DNA from: CAIQQQ01 sp037445025
Lineage (GTDB): Bacteria; Pseudomonadota; Alphaproteobacteria; Acetobacterales; Acetobacteraceae
Direction of reading: 5' to 3'
Length of the DNA: 64,000 nucleotides
Assembly (NCBI GenBank): GCA_037445025.1
Contig: JBBILI010000007.1
Coordinates: 1-64,000 of the forward strand
Below the pieces are notes generated by a model. It was not told the DNA's origin. It did not search any database and worked only from the letters and a program-made list of their open reading frames with translations. Of this stretch, positions 28,888 to 37,542 are shown in pieces. How positions within the stretch are numbered: the first letter of the stretch is position 1; every line of letters begins with the position of its first letter. A program made the position numbers and the translations under genes.

Positions 28888-29118
28888 TCAGGCGGCGAAG
28901 GTCGCGAGCACGGCGCCGAGCACGGCAAAGCCGATCACGATGGCGATGGCGTGGCGCAGCAGGCGGGGTCCGTCGCGGCGCAGGGCGGCGCGACCGGCCG
29001 GGTGCGCCAGCAGGATCACGAGGAAGACCGCCGCAATGAGCGCGAGCCCTTCAGCCCCGAAGCTGATGGAACTGAACACCAGGACCTTGGCGAGAAGCTT
29101 GGCGAGCATGCGCTCCAC
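28888..29118 (-). CDS. Small two-segment membrane protein
   Basis: A 73-76 residue protein with hydrophobic segments around residues 20-38 and 54-74 and a basic loop (RRDGPRLLRH) between them. It starts at GTG 29118 or ATG 29109. It stands between the tRNA-Asn terminator and the phnM-like gene. No family is recognised. Confidence 0.55.
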   Translation of the reverse strand: MERMLAKLLAKVLVFSSISFGAEGLALIAAVFLVILLAHPAGRAALRRDGPRLLRHAIAIVIGFAVLGAVLATFAA

Positions 29119-29156
29119 CTACCATTCGCGCGTCGGGGCAACAATCTGCCGCCAGC

Positions 29157-30293
29157 TCAGCCAGGCTGCAGCCGCGCGGCGCCCTCGGCCGAGATCCAGG
29201 CCAGCCGGCCGGCGCAGAACGTGGCCACCGGCAGGCGCAAGACCGGATCGACGATCACCACATCCCCTCGCAGACCGGTCTCCAGCCGCCCGCGATCGGC
29301 AAGCCGGGCCGCCTGCGCCGGATTGGCCGAGACCAGCGCCCAGGCCTGGGCCAGGCTCAGCACGCCGCGATCGGCCATGACGAAGGGCGCCTGCAGCATG
29401 GCGGGGTAGAAATAATCCGACGCCAGCACGCTGCACAGGCCGCGTTCGGCCAATTCGGCGGCCGAGGCCCAGCCGAGATGCGAGCCGCCGCGCACGACAT
29501 TGGGGCAGCCCATCACCGCGGCGTCACCACGGTCGCGGGCGAAGGTGGCGACGGTCTCGTTCATCGGGAACTCGCAGATGCCGGCGCCGAGGGCTGCATA
29601 GTGAAGACGGGCCTGGATCGTGTCGTCGTCGTGGCTGGCCATCGGCAGGCCGGCGGCGCGGGCGACGGCTGCGATACGGGCCACGGCGGCCGGCACCTCC
29701 GGGGCCCGTGCGGCGATGCGCAAGGCGAGGGCGCGGAATTCGGCCACGTCCATGCCGGCGCGGCCGGCGTATTTCGCCACACCGCTGGCGGTGTCGAGCT
29801 TGTCGATGATCGCCTGGGTGTGGTCGTTGAACGCCAGCAGATGCACGCGGCCGGCCTCGATGTCGGCGATCGCCATGTCCAGCGCATCGAGGTTGAATGC
29901 CTCCCAGCGCAGATGCACCCGCATGTCACAGGTCCAGCGGCCGGCTGCCAGCGTGTCGACGACCTGGCGCCAGGCGGTGGGGCTGCGCAGGCCGGGCTCC
30001 CAGGACAGGGTGACGCCGTGGAACGCCGTGGTGATGCCGTTGGCCAGCAGCTGGCGCTCGCTGTCGGCCAGGGCGAGCGCCATCGGGAAGTCGACCGCCG
30101 GGCGGGGCTGGATCTGGCGCTCGAAGGCGTCGCCATGGATGTCCACCAGGCCGGGCAGGACCAGCAGGCCGGTGGCGTCGAATTGGCTGGACGGGCGTGT
30201 GTCGGCGACCACGCCATCGGCCAGGGCGAGGTCGCCGGTGGCAAGCACGTCGCCGCGCAGCACCCGGCCGCCGGTGATCAGAACATCGCGCAT
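29157..30293 (-). CDS. phnM: PhnM-like amidohydrolase (alpha-D-ribose 1-methylphosphonate 5-triphosphate diphosphatase family)
   Basis: Amidohydrolase-superfamily protein of 378 residues, the second phnM paralog of the window. It has PGLVDIHGDAFERQIQPRP (metal-binding His-x-Asp), LLAFNDHTQ, GLPMASHDDDT and GCPNVVRGGSHLG, the PhnM set of metal and substrate residues. The genuine operon phnM differs at the first motif (HTDNLERQVQPR). It is transcribed away from the C-P lyase operon, just behind phnF. It may hydrolyse a related ribose triphosphate or act on another phosphonate intermediate. Confidence 0.82.
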   Translation of the reverse strand: MRDVLITGGRVLRGDVLATGDLALADGVVADTRPSSQFDATGLLVLPGLVDIHGDAFERQIQPRPAVDFPMALALADSERQLLANGITTAFHGVTLSWEPGLRSPTAWRQVVDTLAAGRWTCDMRVHLRWEAFNLDALDMAIADIEAGRVHLLAFNDHTQAIIDKLDTASGVAKYAGRAGMDVAEFRALALRIAARAPEVPAAVARIAAVARAAGLPMASHDDDTIQARLHYAALGAGICEFPMNETVATFARDRGDAAVMGCPNVVRGGSHLGWASAAELAERGLCSVLASDYFYPAMLQAPFVMADRGVLSLAQAWALVSANPAQAARLADRGRLETGLRGDVVIVDPVLRLPVATFCAGRLAWISAEGAARLQPG

Positions 30294-30302
30294 GGTGGGA
30301 TC

Positions 30303-31052
30303 CTATGGTTCGAAGACGAGCTGGACGCGCGGGGTGGGGTAGCGGGCCACGCCGTACTCCGTCACCCGGCCGTCGCTGTCGACATTGATGCTTTCGGTGA
30401 CCAGCAGCGGGCGGTTGCGCGGCGTGCGCAGCAGGCTTGCCTCCTGCGGCAGCGGCAGGCGGGCGGTGACGCGGGTGGACTGGCGGCGGTAATCGGCCAG
30501 ACCGCAATCGGCCAGCGCCTCGCTGATGGTGCCGCCCTGGCCGAGCCGCGCCAGCAGGCCGGGAAAGCGGGCGGCGGCGAAATAATGCGACCCCAGCGTC
30601 ACCGGCCGGCCATCGGCCATGCCGAGCCGGTCGAGCTGCACGACCTTGGCGCCGATGCGCACGCCCAGCGCGGCGGCGACCGTGGAATCGGCCGGGATCT
30701 CGCGCAGCGCCAGCGCAGTGCCCGAAGGCTCCTTGTTGTGACGACGGATCCATTCGGAGAAGCGGGTGCGCGGCGCGATCTCATAGTCGAGCGAATCCTC
30801 GGCGACGAAGCTGCCGCGGCCCTGCTCGACGCGCACCAGGCCGCTGCGCTGCAGCTCCTCCAGCGCGCGGCGGACGGTGTGGCGGTTGACGTCGAACCGC
30901 GTGGCAAGCTGTGCCTCGGTGGGCAGGCGGGCACCGGGGGCCAGGGTGCCCTCGGCGATTTCGCCCTCGATGGCGCGCGTGATCATCCGCCACAGCGCCA
31001 CGCCGGGCTCGCGAGGCGGCGCGTTCTGGGCGTTCATCGCAAATTCATCCAT
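30303..31052 (-). CDS. phnF: Phosphonate metabolism transcriptional regulator PhnF (GntR/HutC family)
   Basis: DNA-binding regulator of 249 residues. The N-terminal winged helix reads PTEAQLATRFDVNRHTVRRALEELQRSGLVRVEQGRGSFVAED, and the C-terminal UTRA ligand domain contains RYSE-like RTRFSEWIRRHNKEPSG. It is divergent from phnG across about 85 bases, the usual position of an autoregulated repressor of C-P lyase genes. A tandem TGTCTA site lies between the two genes. Confidence 0.9.
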   Translation of the reverse strand: MDEFAMNAQNAPPREPGVALWRMITRAIEGEIAEGTLAPGARLPTEAQLATRFDVNRHTVRRALEELQRSGLVRVEQGRGSFVAEDSLDYEIAPRTRFSEWIRRHNKEPSGTALALREIPADSTVAAALGVRIGAKVVQLDRLGMADGRPVTLGSHYFAAARFPGLLARLGQGGTISEALADCGLADYRRQSTRVTARLPLPQEASLLRTPRNRPLLVTESINVDSDGRVTEYGVARYPTPRVQLVFEP

Positions 31053-31103
31053 CGATCCGCCTCACCATGCGACACCGGCTTGACCTTACCTTCGGGTGGG
31101 GAT

Positions 31104-31124
31104 ACTTGTCTAGATGTCTACACA
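31104..31124. promoter_or_regulatory. Candidate PhnF operator in the phnF-phnG intergenic region
   Basis: TGTCTA occurs twice (31107-31112 and 31115-31120), 8 bp apart, inside ACTTGTCTAGATGTCTACA. It lies just upstream of phnG and between two divergent transcription units. GntR/HutC proteins of this type bind short half-sites of this kind. Assignment is by position and repetition, not by a tested consensus. Confidence 0.45.
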
Positions 31125-31137
31125 GCGAGTGTCCCTC

Positions 31138-31596
31138 ATGACCCAGGCTGCCCCGCAGACTCCGCGGCAACGCTGGATGGCGATTCTGGCCAGGGCCAGT
31201 GCCGCACATCTCTCCGACCATCTGCATGACGCGCCGAAGCTGCCGGATTTCGTCCGTCTGCGCGGACCCGAGACGGGGCTGGTGATGGTGCGCGGGCGCG
31301 CCGGCGGCGGCGGGGCCGCGTTCAACCTCGGGGAGACCTCGGTCACACGCTGCAGCGTGCGCGATGCGGCGGGGCGGATCGGGCATGCCTATGTCCGCGG
31401 GCGGGACCAGGCGCAGGCCGAGCTCGCGGCACGGCTCGACGCGGTGCTGCAGGACCCGGCGCTGCACGATGCCTATGCCAGCGCGGTGATCGACCCGCTC
31501 GTAGCCCTGCAGGCGACGCGCGTGGCACAGGATGCCCGCAAGGCCGCCGCCACCCGCGTGCAGTTCTTCACGCTCGCCACGATGAGAAGCACATGA
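31138..31596 (+). CDS. phnG: C-P lyase complex subunit PhnG
   Basis: Subunit of the PhnGHIJ core that couples methylphosphonate to ribose triphosphate and cleaves the C-P bond. The 152-residue product contains RQRWMAILARA, GLVMVRGRAGGGGAAFNLGETSVTRCSV and GHAYVRGRDQAQAELAA, typical of PhnG. The ATG at 31138 is preferred; the earlier ATG at 31114 would lie within the candidate operator. It overlaps phnH by four bases. Confidence 0.93.
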   Translation: MTQAAPQTPRQRWMAILARASAAHLSDHLHDAPKLPDFVRLRGPETGLVMVRGRAGGGGAAFNLGETSVTRCSVRDAAGRIGHAYVRGRDQAQAELAARLDAVLQDPALHDAYASAVIDPLVALQATRVAQDARKAAATRVQFFTLATMRST

Positions 31597-32162
31597 GCCT
31601 CGATGTTCCCGGCTTCGCCGACCCGGTTCTGGGGGCGCAGGCCTGTTTTCGCGCCGTGCTCGATGCGATGTCGCGCCCCGGCACGCTGCAGGAAGCAGGC
31701 GTTGACCTGACCCCGCCGGCCCCGCTCGACCCCGCGACAGCCGCCGTGCTGCTGACGCTGGTGGATGCCGAAACGCCGCTGCACGCCGGCCCCGGCACCG
31801 AGGCGGCGCAGGACTGGATCGCGTTTCACTGCGGCGCGCCGTTCGCTGACGCAAGGGCGCGTTTCGTGCTGGCGCTGGACATGCCAAGGCTCGCCAGCCT
31901 CGACACCGGCAGCGATGACGCGCCGGAGGACAGCGCGACGCTGATCCTGCAGGTGGCGGCGCTGGGCGAAGGGCACGGCTTCGCGGTTGCGGGTCCGGGC
32001 CTGGCGAAGCCCGGGTTGCTGCAGGTGACCGGTCTGCCCGCGGATTTCGCGGCGCAGTGGGCGGCCAATCACGCGCTGTATCCGCGCGGGGTGGACATCA
32101 TTCTCTGCGCGGGAACCACGCTCACGGCGCTGCCGCGCAGCCTGCGCATCACGGAGGCCTGA
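31593..32162 (+). CDS. phnH: C-P lyase complex subunit PhnH
   Basis: Core C-P lyase subunit, 189 residues. GFADPVLGAQACFRAVLDAMSRPGT at the N terminus and FAAQWAANHALYPRGVDIILCAG at the C terminus are the family ends. It starts within the phnG stop (ATGA) and ends one base before phnI. PhnH is structural in the complex and resembles a PLP-fold without the cofactor. Confidence 0.94.
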   Translation: MSLDVPGFADPVLGAQACFRAVLDAMSRPGTLQEAGVDLTPPAPLDPATAAVLLTLVDAETPLHAGPGTEAAQDWIAFHCGAPFADARARFVLALDMPRLASLDTGSDDAPEDSATLILQVAALGEGHGFAVAGPGLAKPGLLQVTGLPADFAAQWAANHALYPRGVDIILCAGTTLTALPRSLRITEA

Positions 32163-32163
32163 C

Positions 32164-33246
32164 ATGGCGTATGTAGCGGTCAAGGGCGGGGAACGGGCGA
32201 TCGACAACGCCCATGCCTGGCTGGCCGAGGACCGGCGGGGCGATCCGGCTGTCGCGGAGATCGGCACCGACCAGATCCGCGAGCAGCTGGGCCGCGCGGT
32301 GGACCGGGTGATGGCGGAGGGGTCGCTGTACGATCCTGATCTGGCGTCGCTGGCGGTGAAGCAGGCGCAGGGCGATCTGATCGAGGCGGCGTTTCTGGTG
32401 CGGGCGTATCGCACCACCCTGCCCCGCTTTGCCGCTTCGGCGCCGCTAGACACGGTGGGCATGGCGGTGCGGCGGCGGATTTCAGCCGTGTTCAAGGACA
32501 TGCCGGGCGGGCAGCTGCTGGGGCCCACCTATGACTACACCCACCGGCTGCTGGATTTCGCGCTGGAGGTGGGGTTCACCCCGCAGGCCCCGGCGGAGAT
32601 GCCGGCCGAGGGTGGCGAGATGCCGCATGTGCACAGCATTCTCGGCCATGAGGGGCTGATCGAGGCGGATGCGTCGGGGGGCGGCGAGCCCGGCGACATC
32701 ACCCGCACGCCACTGTCGTTTCCCGCCGGGCGGGATATCAGGCTGCAGGCGCTGGCGCGGGGCGATGAGGGGTTTCTGCTGGCGATGGGGTATTCCACCC
32801 AGCGCGGCTGGGGCGGCACGCATCCGTTTGTCGGCGAGATCCGCGTGGGCGAGGCCAGCGTGTGCATCACCCCGCCGGAGCTGGGGTTCGAGATCGATAT
32901 CGGCGACATCACCGTCACCGAATGCCAGATGGTGAACCAGTTCCAGGGCTCGAAGACACAGCCGCCGCAGTTCACGCGCGGCTATGGGCTGTGCTTCGGC
33001 CATGGCGAGCGCAAGGCGATGGCGATGGCGCTGGTCGATCGCGCCATGCGGGCCGAGGAGCTGGGCGAGACCGTTTCGGCGCCGGCGCAGAATGTCGAGT
33101 TCGTGCTGTACCACTGCGACAACATCGAGGCGACCGGCTTCGTCGAGCACCTCAAGCTGCCGCATTACGTGGATTTCCAGAGCGAGCTGGAGACGATCCG
33201 CCGCATGCGCGCGGATGCGCTGCGGGAGATGGAGGGCACGCCATGA
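32164..33246 (+). CDS. phnI: C-P lyase complex subunit PhnI
   Basis: Core subunit and nucleosidase of 360 residues that replaces the adenine of ATP by the phosphonate. Family phrases: MAYVAVKGGERAI, KQAQGDLIEAAFLVRAYRTTLPRF, RRISAVFKDMPGGQLLGPTYDYTHRLLDF, and the C-terminal HCDNIEATGFVEHLKLPHYVDFQSELE. It overlaps phnJ by four bases. Confidence 0.95.
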   Translation: MAYVAVKGGERAIDNAHAWLAEDRRGDPAVAEIGTDQIREQLGRAVDRVMAEGSLYDPDLASLAVKQAQGDLIEAAFLVRAYRTTLPRFAASAPLDTVGMAVRRRISAVFKDMPGGQLLGPTYDYTHRLLDFALEVGFTPQAPAEMPAEGGEMPHVHSILGHEGLIEADASGGGEPGDITRTPLSFPAGRDIRLQALARGDEGFLLAMGYSTQRGWGGTHPFVGEIRVGEASVCITPPELGFEIDIGDITVTECQMVNQFQGSKTQPPQFTRGYGLCFGHGERKAMAMALVDRAMRAEELGETVSAPAQNVEFVLYHCDNIEATGFVEHLKLPHYVDFQSELETIRRMRADALREMEGTP

Positions 33247-34100
33247 GCGGCTACAACTTCGCCTATCTGGACGAGCAGACCAAGCGGATGATCCGCCGCG
33301 CGCTGCTGAAGGCGGTGGCGATACCCGGGCACCAGATTCCGTTCGGCTCGCGCGAGATGCCGCTGCCCTATGGCTGGGGCACCGGCGGCATTCAGGTGAC
33401 GGCGGCGGTGCTGGGGCCGGATGACACGCTGAAGGTGATCGACCAGGGGGCTGACGACACCACCAACGCGGTTTCGATCCGCCGGTTCTTCGCCCGCACG
33501 GCGGGGGTGGCGACGACGACGCACACGGCGGAGGCGACGATCATTCAGACGCGGCACCGGATTCCCGAGCTTGCGCTGCGCGAGGATCAGATTCTGGTCT
33601 ATCAGGTGCCGCAGCCGGAGCCGCTGTCCAAGCTGGAGAGCTCGCGCGCCGAGACGAAGCGGATGCATGGGCTCGCGGAATACGGGCTGATGCATGTGAA
33701 GCTGTATGAGGACATCACCCGGTTCGGGCATGTCTCGATCAGCTATGATTATCCGGTGATGGTGGCCGGACGGTATCTGATGTCGCCCAGCCCGATCCCG
33801 GCGTTCGACAATCCGAAGATGGACATGATGCCGGCGTTGCAGCTGTTCGGCGCCGGGCGCGAGCAGCGGATCTATGCCATTCCGCCGTATACGCGGGTGG
33901 TGAGCCTGGATTTCGACGATCATCCGTTCCGCACCACGCGGGCGCCGCATGCGTGCGGGCTGTGCGGGGCGAGCGATTCCTACCTCGATGAGGTGGTGAC
34001 CGACGATCGCGGCGGGCGGCTGTTCGTGTGTTCCGACACCGATCATTGCGAGACGCGGCGCGCGGCGGGGCATGTGGGTGCTGAGGGAGTTGCGGCATGA
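33243..34100 (+). CDS. phnJ: C-P lyase PhnJ (radical SAM-type iron-sulfur enzyme)
   Basis: Catalytic C-P lyase, 285 residues. It begins YNFAYLDEQTKRMIRRALLKA. Four cysteines at residues 238, 241, 263 and 269 have the spacing C-x2-C-x21-C-x5-C of E. coli PhnJ (241, 244, 266, 272), that is three iron-sulfur ligands plus the catalytic thiyl Cys. GYGWGTGGIQ-like GWGTGGIQVTAA and IPPYTRVVSLDFDDHPF are also conserved. It looks fully functional. Confidence 0.96.
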   Translation: MSGYNFAYLDEQTKRMIRRALLKAVAIPGHQIPFGSREMPLPYGWGTGGIQVTAAVLGPDDTLKVIDQGADDTTNAVSIRRFFARTAGVATTTHTAEATIIQTRHRIPELALREDQILVYQVPQPEPLSKLESSRAETKRMHGLAEYGLMHVKLYEDITRFGHVSISYDYPVMVAGRYLMSPSPIPAFDNPKMDMMPALQLFGAGREQRIYAIPPYTRVVSLDFDDHPFRTTRAPHACGLCGASDSYLDEVVTDDRGGRLFVCSDTDHCETRRAAGHVGAEGVAA

Positions 34101-34873
34101 CCGATGACACGCTGCTCTCCGCGCGGGGCTTGAACCTGCGGTTCGGCGCCATTCCGGCGCTGGTCGATGTCGATGCCGATCTGTGGCCGGGCGAGGTTTT
34201 GGCCATTGTCGGTGAATCGGGCTCGGGCAAGACCACGTTGCTCAACGTGCTGTCCGGGCGGATGGCGCCGCAGTCCGGCGTGGTGTGGTATCGCGATCCG
34301 CAGGGGCATCTGGCCGATGTGCACGCCATGGCGGCGCCGGCGCTGCGGGCGCTGCACCGCTCGGACTGGGGGTTCGTGCATCAGAACCCGCGCGACAATC
34401 TGCGCATGGGGGTGACGGCGGGCGGCAATGTCGGCGAGCGGCTGATGGCGCAGGGCGGCCGGCATTACGGGCGCATCCGCGCGGAAGCCATCGCCTGGCT
34501 GGAGCAGGTGGAGATCGACGCGGCGCGGGTGGACGACCTGCCGCGCACCTTCTCCGGCGGCATGCTGCAGCGGCTGCAGATTGCCCGCACCTTGGTGACG
34601 CATCCGCGGCTGGTGTTCATGGATGAGCCGACGGGGGGGCTCGATGTGAGTGTGCAGGCGCGGCTGCTCGATCTCATCCGCGGGCTGGTGGCGCGGCTGG
34701 GGATTGCCGCCGTGCTGGTGACGCATGATCTGGCGGTGGCGCGGCTGCTGGCGCATCGGGTGATGGTGATGCAGCGCGGCGTGGTGGTGGAGACGGGGCT
34801 GACCGACCAGGTGCTCGACGATCCGCAGCACCCGTACACGCAGCTTCTGGTCAGTTCGGTGCTGCAGGCATGA
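34097..34873 (+). CDS. phnK: C-P lyase system ABC-type ATPase PhnK
   Basis: ABC ATPase of 258 residues that binds the PhnGHIJ core and helps to open it; it is not a transporter subunit. Walker A GESGSGKTT, Q-loop VHQNPRDNLRMGV, signature FSGGMLQRLQIART, Walker B LVFMDEPTGGLD. It starts in the phnJ stop (ATGA) and overlaps phnL similarly. Confidence 0.95.
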   Translation: MTDDTLLSARGLNLRFGAIPALVDVDADLWPGEVLAIVGESGSGKTTLLNVLSGRMAPQSGVVWYRDPQGHLADVHAMAAPALRALHRSDWGFVHQNPRDNLRMGVTAGGNVGERLMAQGGRHYGRIRAEAIAWLEQVEIDAARVDDLPRTFSGGMLQRLQIARTLVTHPRLVFMDEPTGGLDVSVQARLLDLIRGLVARLGIAAVLVTHDLAVARLLAHRVMVMQRGVVVETGLTDQVLDDPQHPYTQLLVSSVLQA

Positions 34874-35598
34874 GCGCGATGTTGGAAGAGCGCGTTTCCG
34901 CAGGCGGAAACACGATGCTGGAGACCAAAGGACTTAAGAAGCAGTTCCTGCTGCATCTGCAGGGCGGCGTGCGCATTCCCGTGCTGGACGGTGCCGATTT
35001 CTCGGTGGCCGCCGGGGAATGCGTGGCGCTGGTCGGGCCTTCGGGCGCCGGCAAGACCACGTTGCTGCGCAGCCTCTACGGCAACTACCGCGCCAACGGC
35101 GGCGCCATTCTGGTGCGGCACAACGGGGCGATGATCGACATCGTCACCGCCTCGCCGCGCGACGTGGTGCGGGTGCGCGAGACGACGCTGGGCTATGTCA
35201 GCCAATTTCTGCGCGTGGTGCCGCGCGTGTCCGCACTGGAGATCGTGGCGCAGGCGGCCCGCGGCCTGTCGCCGGAGCAGGCGCGGGAGCGGGCAGCGGC
35301 GCTGCTCACCCGTCTGCACATCCCTGCCCGGCTGCACGCACTGCCGCCCGCCACCTTCTCCGGCGGCGAGCAACAGCGTATCAACCTCGCGCGCGGCTTT
35401 ATCGGCGACCATCCGATCCTGCTGCTCGATGAACCCACCGCCAGCCTGGACAACGCTAATCGCGACATCGTCATCGCCATGATCCTGGAAGCCAAGGCGG
35501 CGGGCAAAGCCGTCGTCGGCATCTTCCATGACACCCATGTGCGCGATGCGGTGGCCGATCGGCGGTTCGAGGTGCTGCCATTGCAGGATGCCGCATGA
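34870..35598 (+). CDS. phnL: C-P lyase system ABC-type ATPase PhnL
   Basis: Second C-P lyase-associated ABC ATPase, 242 residues. Walker A GPSGAGKTT, VSQFLRVVPRVSALEIVAQ, signature FSGGEQQRINLARG, Walker B LLLDEPTASLD, switch His in IFHDTHVRDAV. An in-frame ATG at 34915 (MLETKGLKKQF) is the more usual family start; the ATG at 34870 overlaps phnK by ATGA. Confidence 0.94.
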   Translation: MSAMLEERVSAGGNTMLETKGLKKQFLLHLQGGVRIPVLDGADFSVAAGECVALVGPSGAGKTTLLRSLYGNYRANGGAILVRHNGAMIDIVTASPRDVVRVRETTLGYVSQFLRVVPRVSALEIVAQAARGLSPEQARERAAALLTRLHIPARLHALPPATFSGGEQQRINLARGFIGDHPILLLDEPTASLDNANRDIVIAMILEAKAAGKAVVGIFHDTHVRDAVADRRFEVLPLQDAA

Positions 35599-36731
35599 CC
35601 GAGACGATCTTGACCAACGCCAGGCTGATCCTGACCGACCGGGAGCAGCCGGGCACCTTGGTGATCCGCGACGGGCTGATCGCCGAAATCTCCGACCAGC
35701 GCTCGCACGCGCCGTCCGCAATCGACCTGGGCGGCGACTACCTGCTGCCCGGCATCGTCGATGTGCACACCGACAATCTGGAACGCCAGGTGCAGCCGCG
35801 CTCCAACGCGCGCTGGCCGTCGCGCTCGGCCTTCCTCAGCCATGACGCGCAGACCGCGGCCGCCGGTGTCACCACCGTGCTCGACGCGCTGTGCCTGGGC
35901 GATCTCGGCTTCGATGTCGAGCGCCTCAAGACCTTTCAGGACGGCATGCGCGACATCGACGCGCTGGCCGATACCGGGCTGATGAAGTCCGAGCATTTCC
36001 TGCATCTGCGCTGCGAGATGCCTGCGATCGACGTGATCGACCTGGTCGACCCGGTGGCCGATCATCCGCGCGTGCGCATGATCAGCTTCATGGACCACTC
36101 GCCCGGCGTGGGCCAGTACGCCAACATGGATTTCTACCGTCAAATTCGCCGCAAGGCCGGCATGACCGAAGATCAAATAGACGCCCGCATCGAGAAGCTG
36201 ACCGAGCAACGTGCGAAATATCGCCGTCCGAACCGGGAGAAGCTGCTGGCGCGGGTGAAGCATCTCGACGTGTCACTGGCCAGCCATGACGACCAGACGG
36301 TGGAGAACATCGCCGAGAACGTGGCCGACGGCATCATGATCTCGGAATTCCCGGTGCGCATGGACGCGGCGCGCGCCGCCCACGCCGCCGGCATGACGGT
36401 GATCGCAGGCGCCCCGAACATCGTGCGCGGCGGCTCGCATTCCGGCAATGTCTCGGCGGCCGAGATGGTGCGCGAAGGCGTGGTGGACGCGTTCGCCTCC
36501 GACTACGTGCCGGCCGCGCTGATCGAGGCGGCGTTCCTGGCCCCGGCCCGCTGCGGCATCACCCTGCCCGATTCCGTCGCCATGATCACCGCCGCCCCCG
36601 CCGCCATGGCCCGCCTGCCCGATCGCGGCATGCTCGAACCGGGGCTGCGTGCCGACATCCTGCATGTCGCGCTGTTCGAGGATCTGCCGGTGGTGCGCCA
36701 GGTGTGGCGGTCCGGCAGCCGGATCGCGTGA
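35595..36731 (+). CDS. phnM: Alpha-D-ribose 1-methylphosphonate 5-triphosphate diphosphatase
   Basis: Amidohydrolase of 378 residues that releases pyrophosphate from the phosphonoribosyl triphosphate before PhnJ acts. LLPGIVDVHTDNLERQVQPR carries the first metal His-x-Asp; SFMDHSPGVGQYANMDFYR, VSLASHDDQT and GAPNIVRGGSHSGNVSA follow in the canonical order. It overlaps phnL by ATGA and the DUF1045 gene by one base. Confidence 0.95.
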   Translation: MTETILTNARLILTDREQPGTLVIRDGLIAEISDQRSHAPSAIDLGGDYLLPGIVDVHTDNLERQVQPRSNARWPSRSAFLSHDAQTAAAGVTTVLDALCLGDLGFDVERLKTFQDGMRDIDALADTGLMKSEHFLHLRCEMPAIDVIDLVDPVADHPRVRMISFMDHSPGVGQYANMDFYRQIRRKAGMTEDQIDARIEKLTEQRAKYRRPNREKLLARVKHLDVSLASHDDQTVENIAENVADGIMISEFPVRMDAARAAHAAGMTVIAGAPNIVRGGSHSGNVSAAEMVREGVVDAFASDYVPAALIEAAFLAPARCGITLPDSVAMITAAPAAMARLPDRGMLEPGLRADILHVALFEDLPVVRQVWRSGSRIA

Positions 36732-37402
36732 TGCGGGTCGCGCTCTACTACGCCCCGCTGCAGGACGACCCGCTCTGGCAGCTCGGCTGCGCGTGGCTCG
36801 GCCGCGACACCGACACCAACGCGCCGCTGCCCCAGCCTGATCTGCCGGACATCGCCGCCATCACCGCGGAGGCGCGGCTCTACGGGTTTCATGCCACGCT
36901 GAAGCCGCCGATGCGCCTGGTGCCGGGCCTCGGCTGGGATGCGGTGGTGACGGCGGCCGACGACATCGCTGCGACCATCGCCCCGTTCGATCTGCCGCGG
37001 CTGGAAGTGGCGGATCTGCAGGGGTTTTTGGCGTTGCGCGACGCGGCGCCGAGTGCCGCCCTGCAGGCGCTGTGCGATGCCTGCGTGCGCGGGCTCGACC
37101 ATCTGCGCCAGCCGCCTGATGCGGCCGAGCTCGCCCGGCGCAGGCGTTCGCCGCTCACGCCGCAGCAGGATGCGATGCTGGTGCGCTGGGGATATCCTTA
37201 CGTGTTCGAGACCTGGTTCTTTCATATGACGCTGACGCGGCGCCTGACGCTGCCGGAGCTTGCGGTGTATCGCCCGGCGGCGGAGGCGTTCTTCACCGAC
37301 GTGCTGCGCGCGCCGCGCCGGGTGATGGATCTGTGCCTTTATGTGCAGCCGGGGAATGGCAGGCCGTTCACATTGGCGGAGCGGTTGCCGTTGCGGGGGT
37401 GA
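36731..37402 (+). CDS. DUF1045 family protein, putative 2H phosphoesterase of phosphonate metabolism
   Basis: Last gene of the C-P lyase operon, 223 residues. It has two His-x-Thr motifs, YGFHATLKPP near residue 56 and FFHMTLTRRL near 167, the mark of the 2H phosphoesterase fold. Family members are found beside phn genes. phnP, which opens the cyclic ribose phosphate, is absent from the window, so this protein may do that step; that is inference. Confidence 0.85.
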   Translation: MRVALYYAPLQDDPLWQLGCAWLGRDTDTNAPLPQPDLPDIAAITAEARLYGFHATLKPPMRLVPGLGWDAVVTAADDIAATIAPFDLPRLEVADLQGFLALRDAAPSAALQALCDACVRGLDHLRQPPDAAELARRRRSPLTPQQDAMLVRWGYPYVFETWFFHMTLTRRLTLPELAVYRPAAEAFFTDVLRAPRRVMDLCLYVQPGNGRPFTLAERLPLRG

Positions 37403-37418
37403 AGGGAAAAAGAAAGAC

Positions 37419-37536
37419 TTCTTTTTCTGAAAAAAAAAGAAGCAAAAAGATTTTCAATCGTGGGGCCTGCCTCTTTCCGGAAAGGTGATGGCCCAACGAT
37501 AGCAAGTTTTTTGGTTCTTTTTTTCAAAAAAGAACC
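37419..37536. terminator. Mirrored pair of AT-rich palindromes, family copies E and F
   Basis: Copy E (37419-37442, CTTCTTTTT with AAAAAGAAG) and copy F (37513-37536, GGTTCTTTTTTT with AAAAAAGAACC) flank a GC-rich centre. The centre holds ATCGTGGGGCC and GGCCCAACGAT (10 of 11 pairs) and CTTTCCGGAAAG. The arrangement is the same as copies B and C at 19.8 kb, and it too lies between convergent genes. Confidence 0.68.
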
Positions 37537-37542
37537 GCTTCC

